DNA from: Bagarius yarrelli
Lineage: Eukaryota > Chordata > Actinopteri > Siluriformes > Sisoridae
DNA: 64,000 nucleotides
Direction: 5' to 3'
NCBI GenBank assembly: GCA_005784505.1
Contig: VCAZ01000003.1
Coordinates: 10,233,510 to 10,297,509 of the forward strand
Part shown: positions 1-10,819 of the stretch, piece by piece
Layout of the letters: the number at the start of each line of letters is the position of its first letter
How positions within the stretch are numbered: the stretch's first letter is position 1
The notes under the pieces: generated by a model
What the model was told of the DNA's origin: nothing
Databases searched by the model: none
Seen by the model: the letters and a program-made list of their open reading frames with translations, nothing else
Position numbers and translations under genes: made by a program

Positions 1-2739
1 TACTGTGGACAGCAAAAAAAAAGGAAAGAACGTAGAGTTTGCAGAAACTGCAGAGTTGACATTTAACAGGATTTTAATGTTTGGTTTTATTATCTAAATA
101 TGACCTTGTAATATACATGCGGTGGTCTGCTATTGTAACGTGTAACCTCTCTGTTCCAGTCTTGTTCAGTTGGTCACTGTGTAGTTGCTGTGTTCAATAT
201 CAATATCAGATTCTTAGGAATAGTCCGGTCAAAGGCTCAGGGGTGTTAAGGACTGGTGCAGGAAGCTGTGTTTAACCAGTGCATAATAGTAACACAATAC
301 AATAACAGTAGTTGTTTTTCTGATCTGATTTTATTATTAACTCTTGTCACAAGCCGGTTTCAACATACAGATAATACTGAATTCGCTGAATCACCGAATC
401 ACAGCTCTGAGCTGACACACATGCCAAGTGGTGATATTTAAGTTAAATTATTACAAGACTAATCTAAGGATTTAGGCTATAAAAGATCACTGCAGTTAGT
501 AGTTACTATTTCATCACAAAATGTTCGAAAAATATGTAATTGAACAACAGTAATTACACTCCAGTCACCTTTAAAGAACTTGGCAAGTTCGATAGTCCCA
601 CGTTTCCCCTGCATCTTGTTCACTGGACGGAAAATTCTCTCCATCACTGGGGAACGCAATCTAGGCAGCCATCATCTCCATGGCAACACCCAGCTCAGCA
701 CGCAAAGCGGCAGATGCACAGTGTGCAGTGTGAAGTGGCGATTTAGGCTCTCCTTAATGGCTATAGTGATCTTGTTCAAACAAAACTAGTACAACAGTGA
801 TGCATTTACATGCCAGTTAACTTAAAAATGAAGTATGTCAATAATACCTGTTTTGAGAAAAGTCTTATTATTTTTATTTATTTTTTCATTTCTTTTTTTC
901 AGAAGCCACTACGCAAGTCTGCAACAAGTCTTACTTTAAGTCTCTTCTTATTGCATAACATTGTCAAAAATCTTAATGTGTTTTGTCTAAAATGTAATTA
1001 AATCTTTTCTAGCTGCGACTTCATCATTTTTTGTCAGCTAAATGCCCCAGATAAAAGGCATTAACTGCTGTCATTGTGCAAACAGTAAGACACCTGTGAT
1101 TGGCTAGATCATTCGTTGAAATCAATGCGACAGTGTATCTGGGGACTATGATCTGTGGGTGGGAAGGGCATATCATCATCCCCCAACCCAATACTGGCCA
1201 AATTGTATGCAGTTGTTACAGATGTGATAGTGGTTGGGAACTGACACAATACCAAGTACTAAATAATACGGTTAAAAGGCGTTTTGTTACTTATGTTTTG
1301 TGTAAAATGCAGTAAGATCCAGTATGCATACTAATTCAGCTGACTAAATATAGCACTTTAACCTAATATTGCAGACCGACCAAAAGTCTTTGCAAATTTA
1401 TAGCTCTTTTCCCTCTTAACTTTCTTTTAAAACTTTCCAAAACCCTGTACCTAAAGTAGCACTGTGTTATTTTAAAAATGACTGATCTGTTCTGCAATTT
1501 AAAAGCCTGAACCCACAGGAGAAAACACCATGCTGCATTGTTTGTGACATAAAATTAAATAACAGTCCTGTCAACTGTGCATGCAGCTATAATATCTGAC
1601 GTTTTATTTTAACTTCCATTATAACTTGTCTGACAAGCACATGCGGGAGACATTAGCATAGTGGTTCACATTTCTTTTCATTTAATTATGAGTAGGTTAT
1701 GCTCATGGGAAGCCATTTTTTAAATCTGGGCCTGTGTGAAAATCCCTCTGGAAATGAACACAGAAATCCAGTAATAGAGCAGCCTGTCTGATGTTTATTA
1801 CCCAGGGAAAATTTAAGGAACATGGAGAAACTTTAATAAATGACACAATCTTTTTAATAAGAGCTGGAGGTTCATGTTAAAAAATTATAATAAAACAGGT
1901 GAAAGATACAGTGCGTTTTTCTTGGTCATTGAGTGTTTTTAGAAATAGAAAGGACTAAGAGGAAGTCAGGCTGGAACAGATAAGCAGACACTTTCACTTT
2001 CCAGCAATGTTTAAGTACAGACCATAATTTTGGGAACAAAACGGACCATGAACTCTCCATGGTGCTGAAACGATTTAAGCTGCATACACTGCTACAAACG
2101 ATCCGAGACAGCAGGTCTCAACTCCTGTTTACAGTTCTAGTATTTGAGTAATAAAACCCTTCACAGCAACGATGGTTATTATCTTATAATTGACCTAGAG
2201 TGTTTATTTAAAATAAATGATGGAATCGTAGAATTATTGCTGGTAAATAATCTTAATAAAATAATCTTAGTGAAGCTGTGGAACAGTGGAGTTAGATAAG
2301 GCTCTAACTCTTATGTTAATGGATGATACAGTTCTATATTCTGGAAAGAATACTTCAGGCTGCATCTTCAGGAGTCACACAATAGAGAGGAGGAGGACGA
2401 TGATCTAAGACAGTCACGTCTGAGATGAATCAAGACACGACCCATTCAGATTTAAGGCCAAATGCTTCTAGAGCTCATTGTAATGCTGATTTCTGTATGA
2501 GTTTTTCTGGTCATGATTGCAATAAAAAAGGTGATACGGTCATTTTTAACTATTGTTGGATCTACTAATCACTTAAAGTGGACTGCTTCATCCAGAAATA
2601 AGGAGTTTAGTATCCTTTCTGATTTGTAAGGCAAGGCTATCTATTTAAATACTTTTATCTTAATTATTACCTTCTGTTGAGTTTACGTGCGAGTTATTTG
2701 TGTTCTATTTATTTCCCATCAAACGTCTAATTCTAAAGG
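1..2739. other. Non-coding AT-rich stretch, no gene seen
   Basis: Both strands lack family-like reading frames. The part from about 1780 to 2060 has complex, non-repetitive sequence that might be conserved regulatory DNA, but nothing in the sequence itself proves that. Confidence 0.5.
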
Positions 2740-2930
2740 GCTTTTAAAGTCACTGTTTTATACGCCTCGTCTCTCCTTTCTTTCTTTTCCCGTGCGCTCG
2801 TTTTGTCCCGAACCTGAACCGCGCGCCCTTCACTCTTTCCAATGAGAGACTGCCGAGTCGCCATGGAGACGGATCGAGCTCGCATCCAGAACACTATGTC
2901 ACCACACACACACACACACACGCGCACAAA
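2740..2930. promoter_or_regulatory. CpG-rich promoter-like block
   Basis: The block is unusually rich in CpG for this AT-rich window. It holds a CCAAT box at about 2839 and an RFX X-box-like site (gtcgccatggagac, about 2866-2879), followed by a CA repeat. No open reading frame here looks like a protein family. With the next block it resembles a CpG-island promoter. Confidence 0.4.
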
Positions 2931-3119
2931 ACCGTCACTAAATCGGACACATTTTTCACACGTGTCTGATAATCAGACAGGAATTGGTAACAGTGCAATA
3001 TAGAATAGTTCAATTAGAATGCTTAGATCTGGATTCTTAACACTGGGACACTATATAAGCCATTTACAAAAGGACACCCAGATCAGACTGTCTAAGTCAC
3101 TAAAGAAACTCTAATAGCT

Positions 3120-3169
3120 GAGATAACTAACTGCTTTCGCTTATTTTGCGCAAAACAGTTAGTTATCTC
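3120..3169. repeat. Perfect 14-bp inverted repeat with 22-nt loop
   Basis: Arms gagataactaactg (3120-3133) and cagttagttatctc (3156-3169) are exact reverse complements. It lies at the edge of the CpG-rich region. Function unknown. Confidence 0.85.
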
Positions 3170-3289
3170 TAAAGGTTAAACCCACAAAGATAATATTTCT
3201 CCTAATGAGACACTAAGAATTATATTACTAATGAGCTTGTATTAATTACAAAATGTGCAGCTGATCAAAATGATCTCGGATCTTCTGTC

Positions 3290-3845
3290 CTCAGTCCAAA
3301 ACTCCTACATTTTGGGACTGTTGCGTCCTTGCGCCTTTTACCGCACATTACCGCACTAAGTAGAATGCCAAAATAGTACGCCACTACTGCGCGCTTTCGG
3401 ATGTAGCCAATGGCGACTTTTTTTTAGATTACCGGGCCGATTTTTTTTTTCCAGCTCCAGTCGATTGTGAGACGTGTCAGTCGTTATGTAATACACATCC
3501 CCCAATGCTGCTCATAACACTCCGCGAAGATATTCCTAGCCAAACGCCAGCAAAATGATGCGCTAAATGGAGAGATAGAGTTGAAGAGGAGAAAGAGATG
3601 AGTGGGGGAAAAGGAAGAGAGGAAAGAAGGCGCTCTTTACATACCTGTCTTTAGCAAACGCCGCGCTCACTCATTTTTCTTCATCCCACACTTCTCGGTC
3701 GGCGTGTTCCCGCGGACTCGAGTAGCTCGTAAATAAGGACACGTCGCTAATTTCGCTGTTCCCTCTGCATCTTACCGCAGAATCCATCTCCTCTCATCCC
3801 GTCATCTTCTCTTCCGCTGAGGCGGGAGAAAAAGGGAGAGAGAAC
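3290..3845 (-). promoter_or_regulatory. CpG-island-like region with a possible minus-strand 5' exon
   Basis: CpG density rises again here. On the minus strand a good donor, GACAG then gtatgt, lies at 3645-3639, so a 5' exon could run from about 3840 down to 3645. In human gene order the next gene beyond KCNJ15 on this side that is read away from it is KCNJ6, so a kcnj6 5' exon is one possibility. No coding exon supports this within the window; it is inference from CpG content, a donor site and synteny. Confidence 0.33.
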
Positions 3846-3847
3846 GT

Positions 3848-3881
<34 letters not shown>

Positions 3882-3895
3882 GAGAGAGAGAGAGG
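3848..3895. repeat. (AG)n microsatellite
   Basis: Nearly pure AG/GA repeat with one GC interruption, ending in a short G run at 3910-3918. Confidence 0.95.
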
Positions 3896-4139
3896 TGGAG
3901 GTAGAGAGAGGGGGGGGGTATATGATCGAATCTTGGTGTGGATGAATGTCCAGAAGGTGGTAAGAATATCTAATTGTCTTGGCCTTGTGAAGACATTGGG
4001 CTGATCCACACAAGGAAATCCATCCCAACATTTAAAAATTAAAATGGTTTGTCCTATGTTTTGTCACAGAATGCCTGGAGTCTCAAAGGGACACGGGGCA
4101 AGAGACAGGACAGGTCGTTGAACTGGGGAGATAATGGGA

Positions 4140-4262
4140 ATACCTTACTTCCTTGAAGTGCAGGAAAACATGCAAACTCTGCTTATACAGACCGGAATCA
4201 AGCACCCGACCCAAGAGCTGTGAGGCAAACACACTTACCCCAAGTCACTGTATGCCCCATGT
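4140..4262 (-). mobile_element. Degenerate tRNA-derived SINE fragment
   Basis: Minus-orientation remnants are recognisable: aaaacatgcaaactctgc, then a decayed box B region and a gtgaggcaaacac-like head. It resembles the better copy at 61008-61295. Confidence 0.4.
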
Positions 4263-6355
4263 GAGGGTTGTTAATATCATTCTCTAAATCAATCATTTTT
4301 AACATTAATTCTTTAGTTTTGGTTGAACTGAAATGTAAGTGAAGGCATAGCGTTAATTAGCAGTCTTATTAGTTATGTCAGTATCAGTTCCTCACAGGGA
4401 TAAAAAGATAAATGAGTGTGCATTAACAAAAGAGAGGAACAGACAGAGACAGACAGAAAGAGAGAGAGAGAGAAGGAGAGAGATGAAGTAGAAGTTCATC
4501 AAAATTTATCATCTAACAAATTTTATAAAGAAGTGCACTAAAAGGCACACACTTACTTACTCACTCACACACACACAAACTGGAGTATTAGAGAGAAAGG
4601 AGGACAGAAACGTGGTAAGGGTGAGTCTCCTGTGGGCTGTCCTCTGGGAATTACTTCATATTGAAACAGATAGGACATCTGTCACTCAGCGTTAGTTATA
4701 AAAAGACCTGACTCATGTCAGGCTTTGAATGTGTGTGTGTGTGTATAAGTGTGTGTATGAGTGTGTCTGTGCTCACATATGCCAGCATGAGTTATCGATT
4801 GCTCTGATTGCTTATTTGCAGTTAAATAAAATAGAAGGTCGTATTCCTTTATATTTACTAGGGTTGACAGTTTTAGAATTTAATCAATGCATTGATTTAA
4901 AAAGTTACAGTAAAAACAACTATAGCTTAACTTATTCAATTATTATCAAAATTGATAAAAATACAACGTTTGAATATTTTTGGAAAAAAAAAGAAAACTG
5001 GTGTGTAAAAATACAATCAAATAAGCTAACAAGATGATTTGCCTGTAACCTAGTTACTTGTCAAATCTCTTCATCACCGTTTGCAGATTATCAGTCGATT
5101 TTGGACAGATTAGACAGCCAACTTTACACAAAGATGTTTTAAGTGGTAGATTCTGAAGATTACGGAAGGCTAATAGACGGAATCATTTTATACTTTTTTA
5201 GATTCAGTGGTATAGACCAGGCATCGCCAACCTTTGCCACCAAAACCCTGAAACCGCGAAACATATTTGACCTTTAATTGAATATAACACAATTTGTATG
5301 CAGATTTAATGTAGTTGCCTAGCCTACGTGGCTCTAGTGTGAACGTTACGTAATTTCTGTTGCATTTATAGAACTATTAAATTAAAGATCTATAATAAAG
5401 AAAACTTTATCGGCCCTATCATTAATGACTTTTGCAGAGAAAGGCATATCTCTAATTTTATGAACAATTTTACATGTTTTATAAAGTCCGAGTATAGATG
5501 CTGTGACATTTTAATAAACGATTCTATCATATATTCTTTATTTTTAAATGGCTTTCCATGTTTTATTATCCTCAGCAAACGCTGTGTGCTTCGTATGGAA
5601 ATGTCGTTCCTTTTTTGTGGTTCTTAGCCAATTTCTCACCGCATATAAAACATACTGGCAGGCCAGCATCACTGGCAGTGAACGCGAATAAATCTGTCCA
5701 CGCCATATTAAACTTTTTGTTTTCATCTGAGATTTTTCTCTCTTTTTTTTGACTTATCTATAGTGAGGTGACTAGCAGCTAACATTATTTGTGCGGGTCA
5801 GCTTGCAGGAAGATTAGATCAATGTTATATGATTTGATCGTTAAAATAATAATATTTTTTTATTTCAGTGTCACATCTGTTACTTTAAACTGTGTAAGAA
5901 AAATCAGATGTATAGCAATTTAAATAATTAGACTCAAAAACATTTAAATAAAAATATATCATTTATATAAAAAGTCCTAAAAGTACTAGTATTGTATGTA
6001 CCATTAATTTAATTACATTTGATTTGCGTATTAGGTTATGTAACGTGTTTTAAACTAATGCGTTTAACTAGAAGACAATAATAATCACATCAAAGAGCAT
6101 CAGTGCACCATCTCCGCTGTGCCACTCTCCGGGTGACATGTTTAAATGTGTGTGATCCAAGAGTCATGGGGTACAGCAGTCTGGTACACAGAAACACATA
6201 CTCAAATATACACCCACATTGCAGTTAAGTACTGCGATAGCAGTCAGTGTGGAATTTTACAGGTAATCACATTTTCTATGTATGTTCATTCTATGCACTC
6301 TAATGTCCTTTCATTTAACAAATACCCTGTTCATAGTTTAGACTAGTCTAAGTGT
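4263..6355. other. Non-coding stretch, no gene seen
   Basis: AT-rich sequence with a GT-rich microsatellite at about 4729-4765, (AG)n near 4458-4485 and CA near 4566-4577. No frame resembles a known protein. Confidence 0.5.
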
Positions 6356-6415
6356 AAATGTGCCCTGCAATGCACTGGGGGTCTGTCCAGGGTGCGCTCC
6401 TGCTCTCAACCCCTT
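6356..6415 (+). mobile_element. Short SINE tail fragment
   Basis: The string gccctgcaatgcactggggg with tctgtccagggtg matches the 3' body of a common fish SINE family. Only about 60 bases remain. Confidence 0.4.
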
Positions 6416-6559
6416 TGCTACTAGAAAGGTTAAAAACCCTAACTGAGTGCTTTATAAGAAAGTTAAATATTCATGCAACTATCCAATTTTCCAGTAGTAG
6501 CAAGGTGCAAGGTGTAGTAGTAATACAATGCATAAAATCATGTGCATGTGTGCATTTTA

Positions 6560-6583
6560 AGGGAGGGGGCGGAGGGGGAGGGG
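6560..6583. repeat. G-rich tract
   Basis: About 24 bases of G runs broken by single C, A bases (gggagggggcggagggggag and on), able in principle to form a G-quadruplex. Confidence 0.8.
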
Positions 6584-6779
6584 GTGTTAATCTCAGTGGT
6601 TTTCTCACAACTCGGTCTCTAGATTTTACACTGAAAAGTGTGAAAATACATTGTTGATGACAGGTCAGAAAAGAATACCCATGAAACATACACAACCACT
6701 TTTTAGTGCTATAGTTAACAGAGAAGAACAGACAATAATCACATTTGAATTTAGTATTTTAGTACTTAAGAAACAAGGG

Positions 6780-6885
6780 AAGTAGCAGCTCAGGGGTTAA
6801 GGTGTTAAACTACTGTGTGAGTATATAAGTTGGTTTATCCCACGATCACCATGTTGGCCGCTGCTGGGCCTTGGAACATTACTTA
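6780..6885 (+). mobile_element. Degenerate tRNA-derived SINE
   Basis: The head gtagcagctcaggggttaag and ggtgtt, then a decayed box B and a gctgctgggccttgg segment, follow the order seen in the better copy at 43160-43351. Confidence 0.5.
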
Positions 6886-7259
6886 TCACTAAAACTCAAG
6901 AGTAACCCTAATGCAATTACATATGAACAACCTTATTTTTCTCCGTTGTTCAACATTAATTGATTTTTCTTTATTCCGTTCTTAAAAAATATATAAAATT
7001 AGATATAACAGAAAATCTGGCCTCAGTTTCAGCCTCAACAATATGCACAGCTTGCTTCAAGTTTTTATCATATACCGTGGAGATGGATCAGCTTGTGCTA
7101 CATCCTCGGTTGGTTTTAAAAAAGAATTATTCAGTAAAAATCAATTCCCCCTTTTCACACCTGAGTAGAACACATGTCCCTTCACTTGTTTTTTTTCTAT
7201 TCCCTCATCAGAGTAGTGGGCAAGAACAGACCTGATTACACCATCCATATGCATACACA

Positions 7260-7310
7260 TATTCACACACACACCCACACACACACACACACCCCCACAC
7301 CCACACATGG
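7260..7310. repeat. (CA)n microsatellite with CCCA variants
   Basis: Imperfect CA repeat. Confidence 0.95.
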
Positions 7311-7865
7311 GGGCTATTTCTGCAGTCGTATGAATCAAATGTTATCATAAAAACACAATGCACAAAAATGAGACAAATTGAGGATGATGATGGTGAGATT
7401 ATGAGAAGTACCTAAAGACAGCATTTTTATAAGCAGTTGTTTTAGAAATAAAGCACATGCACCTAGAATAAAATACATTCCTGTATTTCTTATTTGTAGC
7501 TTGCGGCCCAGTGGTTTTTTAAGATTGATAGCGCTAACACTTTAGAGAGGTCGAGACTTGAATCTTTAAAAGAAAACTCTTGCTCAGTCTGTGGATTTTA
7601 ATTGAATAGAACTTCAATAAAAATATTAACAACATGGAGACATGGTACTACATACTCTCTACAAATTTATTAGAAACCTTTAAACAATTATGAGGTGATG
7701 ATAATGAAAATTATTAATATTAGAAAAAAACGTAACACTACTTAAAGCTCAATGGCTTTAACAGACACCGTTATAAACCATGTTAACATGTTATGTTTAC
7801 CAACAACATACACAGTTTGTCATAAAACAGGCATCTGAGAAGAGGAAAATGATTTAACAAGATTT

Positions 7866-7904
7866 AAAACACACATGCACAAACACACACACACACACAC
7901 ACAT
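7866..7904. repeat. (CA)n microsatellite
   Basis: CA repeat, with a smaller CA block at 8035-8045. Confidence 0.95.
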
Positions 7905-8279
7905 TAATATCAAATAGATAGTATAATTAAAATGCCCTCCTTGGTTTTTCCTTATTAAGATCTTAGTGACTTAGTGACCCTTGTGACTTAGTGAGGGCTG
8001 TGTAAATAGGATGCGGTTGCTATGAACAGAGGAACACACACACACGCAAACTGTTATAGCTATGTCAGCACAACACCCTTTTACTGTATTTATTCTTAAT
8101 GGTTAATTGCATCCATGTATTTAAAATAAAAGACATATTATTGCGGATGATAGTGGCAGATAATGCCTCCCCTTGGAATATATATACCCATCCCGAGGTA
8201 TCCAGAGATTGTGCCAGCACTGGTGGACCTTTAGAGAGAAGAGGCAAACCCTGCAAGAATCCTAACGCACCAGTGACCA

Positions 8280-8475
8280 GGTTTCTGCCCCTTTTCCTGA
8301 GGATAGACTGGAACTTACTCTGCTCCACTGACCCAAAGCTACTATTCACATTACATTTGATCATTACAATATGTTGTAATTAACAATAACATGCAGTGTC
8401 ACCCAAATGAGGATAGGTTCCCTATTAAGTCTGGTTCCTCTAAAGGTTTCTTCCTACTTTACCTCAGGAATTATT
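8280..8475 (+). mobile_element. Fragment of a dispersed fish repeat
   Basis: The string aatgaggataggttcccta, then gtctggttcctctaaaggtt and tcttcct, is a widespread fish genomic repeat pattern as I remember it. I cannot name the family with certainty, and the boundaries are approximate. Confidence 0.4.
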
Positions 8476-9790
8476 ATTGGGGTCCAACGCGAGGCCACAG
8501 TGTTACTAGTGTTACAGTGCACTAGTGGGACTTCAGCCTGGTTTTTGGAAAAGAAGTCCAGCATAGAGATTTCCTGGCAGCTTCCTGGCAGAATTAGTGA
8601 ATTGGTGGATTTAATTACATCATTTATGTTTCCAGTGAATCCATGACCTATCCATGATAGGTCCCAAAATACTAGCCACCTCTGGCATCTGAAGGGGTGT
8701 AAACAGCTAGCAAGTGTTCATGAAAGGTTTGGGACTCTGTACCTAGTGATAAGGTGAGTAAAGCATTTAATCAATAATTAATAAGATTATTGTGAAGGCT
8801 GAACCAGTTTTAAAAATGACAGAAAAGTGAAAAAATAGTACTTACTAGACTTTAAAAGCTGTTAAAAATTAAAAAAAAGCATATAACGATTAAAGGGTGT
8901 TTTGAAAGGAAGTGTATTACTTGAGTAAACTTTTAAGAATAAAAGTATTTGAGCTTTTAATTCCTTGCTGGCTGTGTCATCAGTGGTGCTTACCCTCTAC
9001 GATGTGATCATGGAGTTCCTGAAGGTCAGTAAAGTAAGAGATAGCATATGAAATTAATAATTATGATAAATGGACACAAGAATGTCCTGGCCCTTCTTTA
9101 TTGAGTCTTTTTTTAAAAATGCTGTTTTATTGTCAAGTAACTTTACTCCAGTTTTCTATTTTTAAGAAACTTCAAACCACCGATGAGGTGCAGTTATTTG
9201 GCACTTTGGCATTTTAACACAGTTTTGGTAAAAGAACCAGCAATTTTGGGACAGTTTTTTCTTTTTAAAACATTTTTTAAAGTTTTTTTTTTCCACAACA
9301 GTGGTGTGGTTTGGCAATATACAATCAAATCAATTGTTTCAACAGTAGACTGTCAATGTCACAAGAGTAATGGCCTGGTTAATGGAAACATCAGAGAATG
9401 AAATTACACAACTCCAGTTTCTGGCAGAATCAATAAGGACTAGTACTATATTGATTCCTGACTGTAAAAAGAATAAAACTCTTGGGCCTCCTAGGGTTTA
9501 AGGTACAATTTTCATTTACAAGATCACGCTTTTAGAACACGGACCAGAGGGATGCACCATTCAAATTTTTTTTTAGTCATTTAGCCTAAAAATAATAGGT
9601 GGGAACATATTTTATTCAAAGCTGCACTAAAGACATTTTATTAGTCAGTTTTTTAATGGAAATATAAAGAATTATGTGAATATAAAGAAAAAAACCGTCA
9701 GCATTGCAGGAATTACTGTCCAAAACTTTAAAGAATCAAATGCTGCAATAAGTCCTAACTGTAGAAGAGTTTAGAAGATTTAGAGAGGGT
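8476..9790. other. Non-coding stretch, no gene seen
   Basis: Contains a short tandem (tttcctggcagc twice near 8570-8592). No protein-like frame. Confidence 0.5.
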
Positions 9791-9794
9791 TAAG

Positions 9795-10816
9795 CAGTGG
9801 AGGAAAGAATACTGAAAATGTCTACTTAACTAAAAGTATTTCTACTTGAAAAACAGTTTACTTGAGTACAAGGAAAAGTACTGAATAACAATTGTCTTTA
9901 ATATGGTTAAAAATAAATACTATCAGCTCTCAGCTAGAACCAAGGGGAAGGTGTACAGGACAGCGGTGAGACCAGCTATGATCTAGAGACAGTGGCGCTA
10001 AGAAAGAGACAGGTAGCAGAGCCGGAAGTTGGACAGGATTAGGAACGAGTTCGTGGGGACGGCTCATGTTAAATGTTTTGGGGAAAAAGTCAGGGAAGAC
10101 AGATTAAGGTGGTTTGGACATGTACAGAGGAGGGATAGTGAATATATTGGTAGGAGGATGTTAGAAATGAAGCTACCAGTCAGAAGGCAAAGAGGAAGAC
10201 CAAAGAGGAGGTATATGATGTGATAAATGAGGACAGTTAGTGGGTGTAAGTGAAGTTAGTGGGTGTAAGTGAAGAGGATATAGAGAATAGGCTTAGGTGG
10301 AGACAGATGATTCGCTGTGGCAATACTATTAGGTCTAATGGTTTTTTGCTGTGGTATTTTTGTTAAAAATTATAGGCAAAAATTCCTTATAATAAGTGTT
10401 CTTCTGGCTTTTTTTTACATCAAAATGTAATGGTGAACAGAAACATAATTGCTAAAATTCAAACTATACCCGATCTTAATTAAGTGTCAGGTAGTACAAG
10501 AAGAACTAAACTAATTGTTATAAACATCTAAAATGTATTTTTTAAAATCTCCTGAAAAGGCATTAGCTCAGTATTTAACCCATAAACCTACATTATAATC
10601 CTCCGACAAAGGTTTTCTACCTTAAAAGCAAATACATTTACAGCTTTTTGTTAAAAAAACCCCAAAATGTAGCAAAATTGAATAATTTCTTTTTAAAAAA
10701 CTCACATAAAAGTAAAAGTACTGCAAATAAATGATACTTAAGTAGAATAAAATGGAAAAATCTACTCAAGTAATGTAACGAATGTATTTATAATTAGTTG
10801 CTCTCTACCACTGGTA
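9795..10816. mobile_element. hAT-like non-autonomous DNA transposon carrying a LINE insert
   Basis: The left end gcagtggaggaaag and right end ctctctaccactg form imperfect terminal inverted repeats, each followed inward by the acttaagta/cttgagtac type motifs of a common fish repeat. The middle (about 9935-10330) is a LINE relic. No clear target-site duplication remains, so the class is a judgement from memory of the family. Confidence 0.45.
9935..10330 (+). pseudogene. RTE-like LINE reverse transcriptase C-terminus (relic)
   Basis: The + frame at 10029-10223 reads DRIRNEF, then EDRLRWFGHVQRRDSEYIGRRM and PVRRQRGRPKRR. This is the C-terminal pattern of non-LTR retroelement proteins (RLRWFGHV, RRxxGRPKxRW). 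The rest of the element is missing, and a 20-base tandem duplication (gttagtgggtgtaagtgaag) follows at 10231-10275. This is a dead 3' fragment nested in the repeat above. Confidence 0.75.
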
Positions 10817-10819
10817 TAA

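Noticed and set aside
3747..4031. Leu/Ser-rich minus frames over the AG repeat
   Set aside because: Composition comes from the microsatellite; no conserved domain.
10029..10223. 64-aa + frame as a host gene
   Set aside because: It has the non-LTR retroelement C-terminal pattern and is only a fragment.
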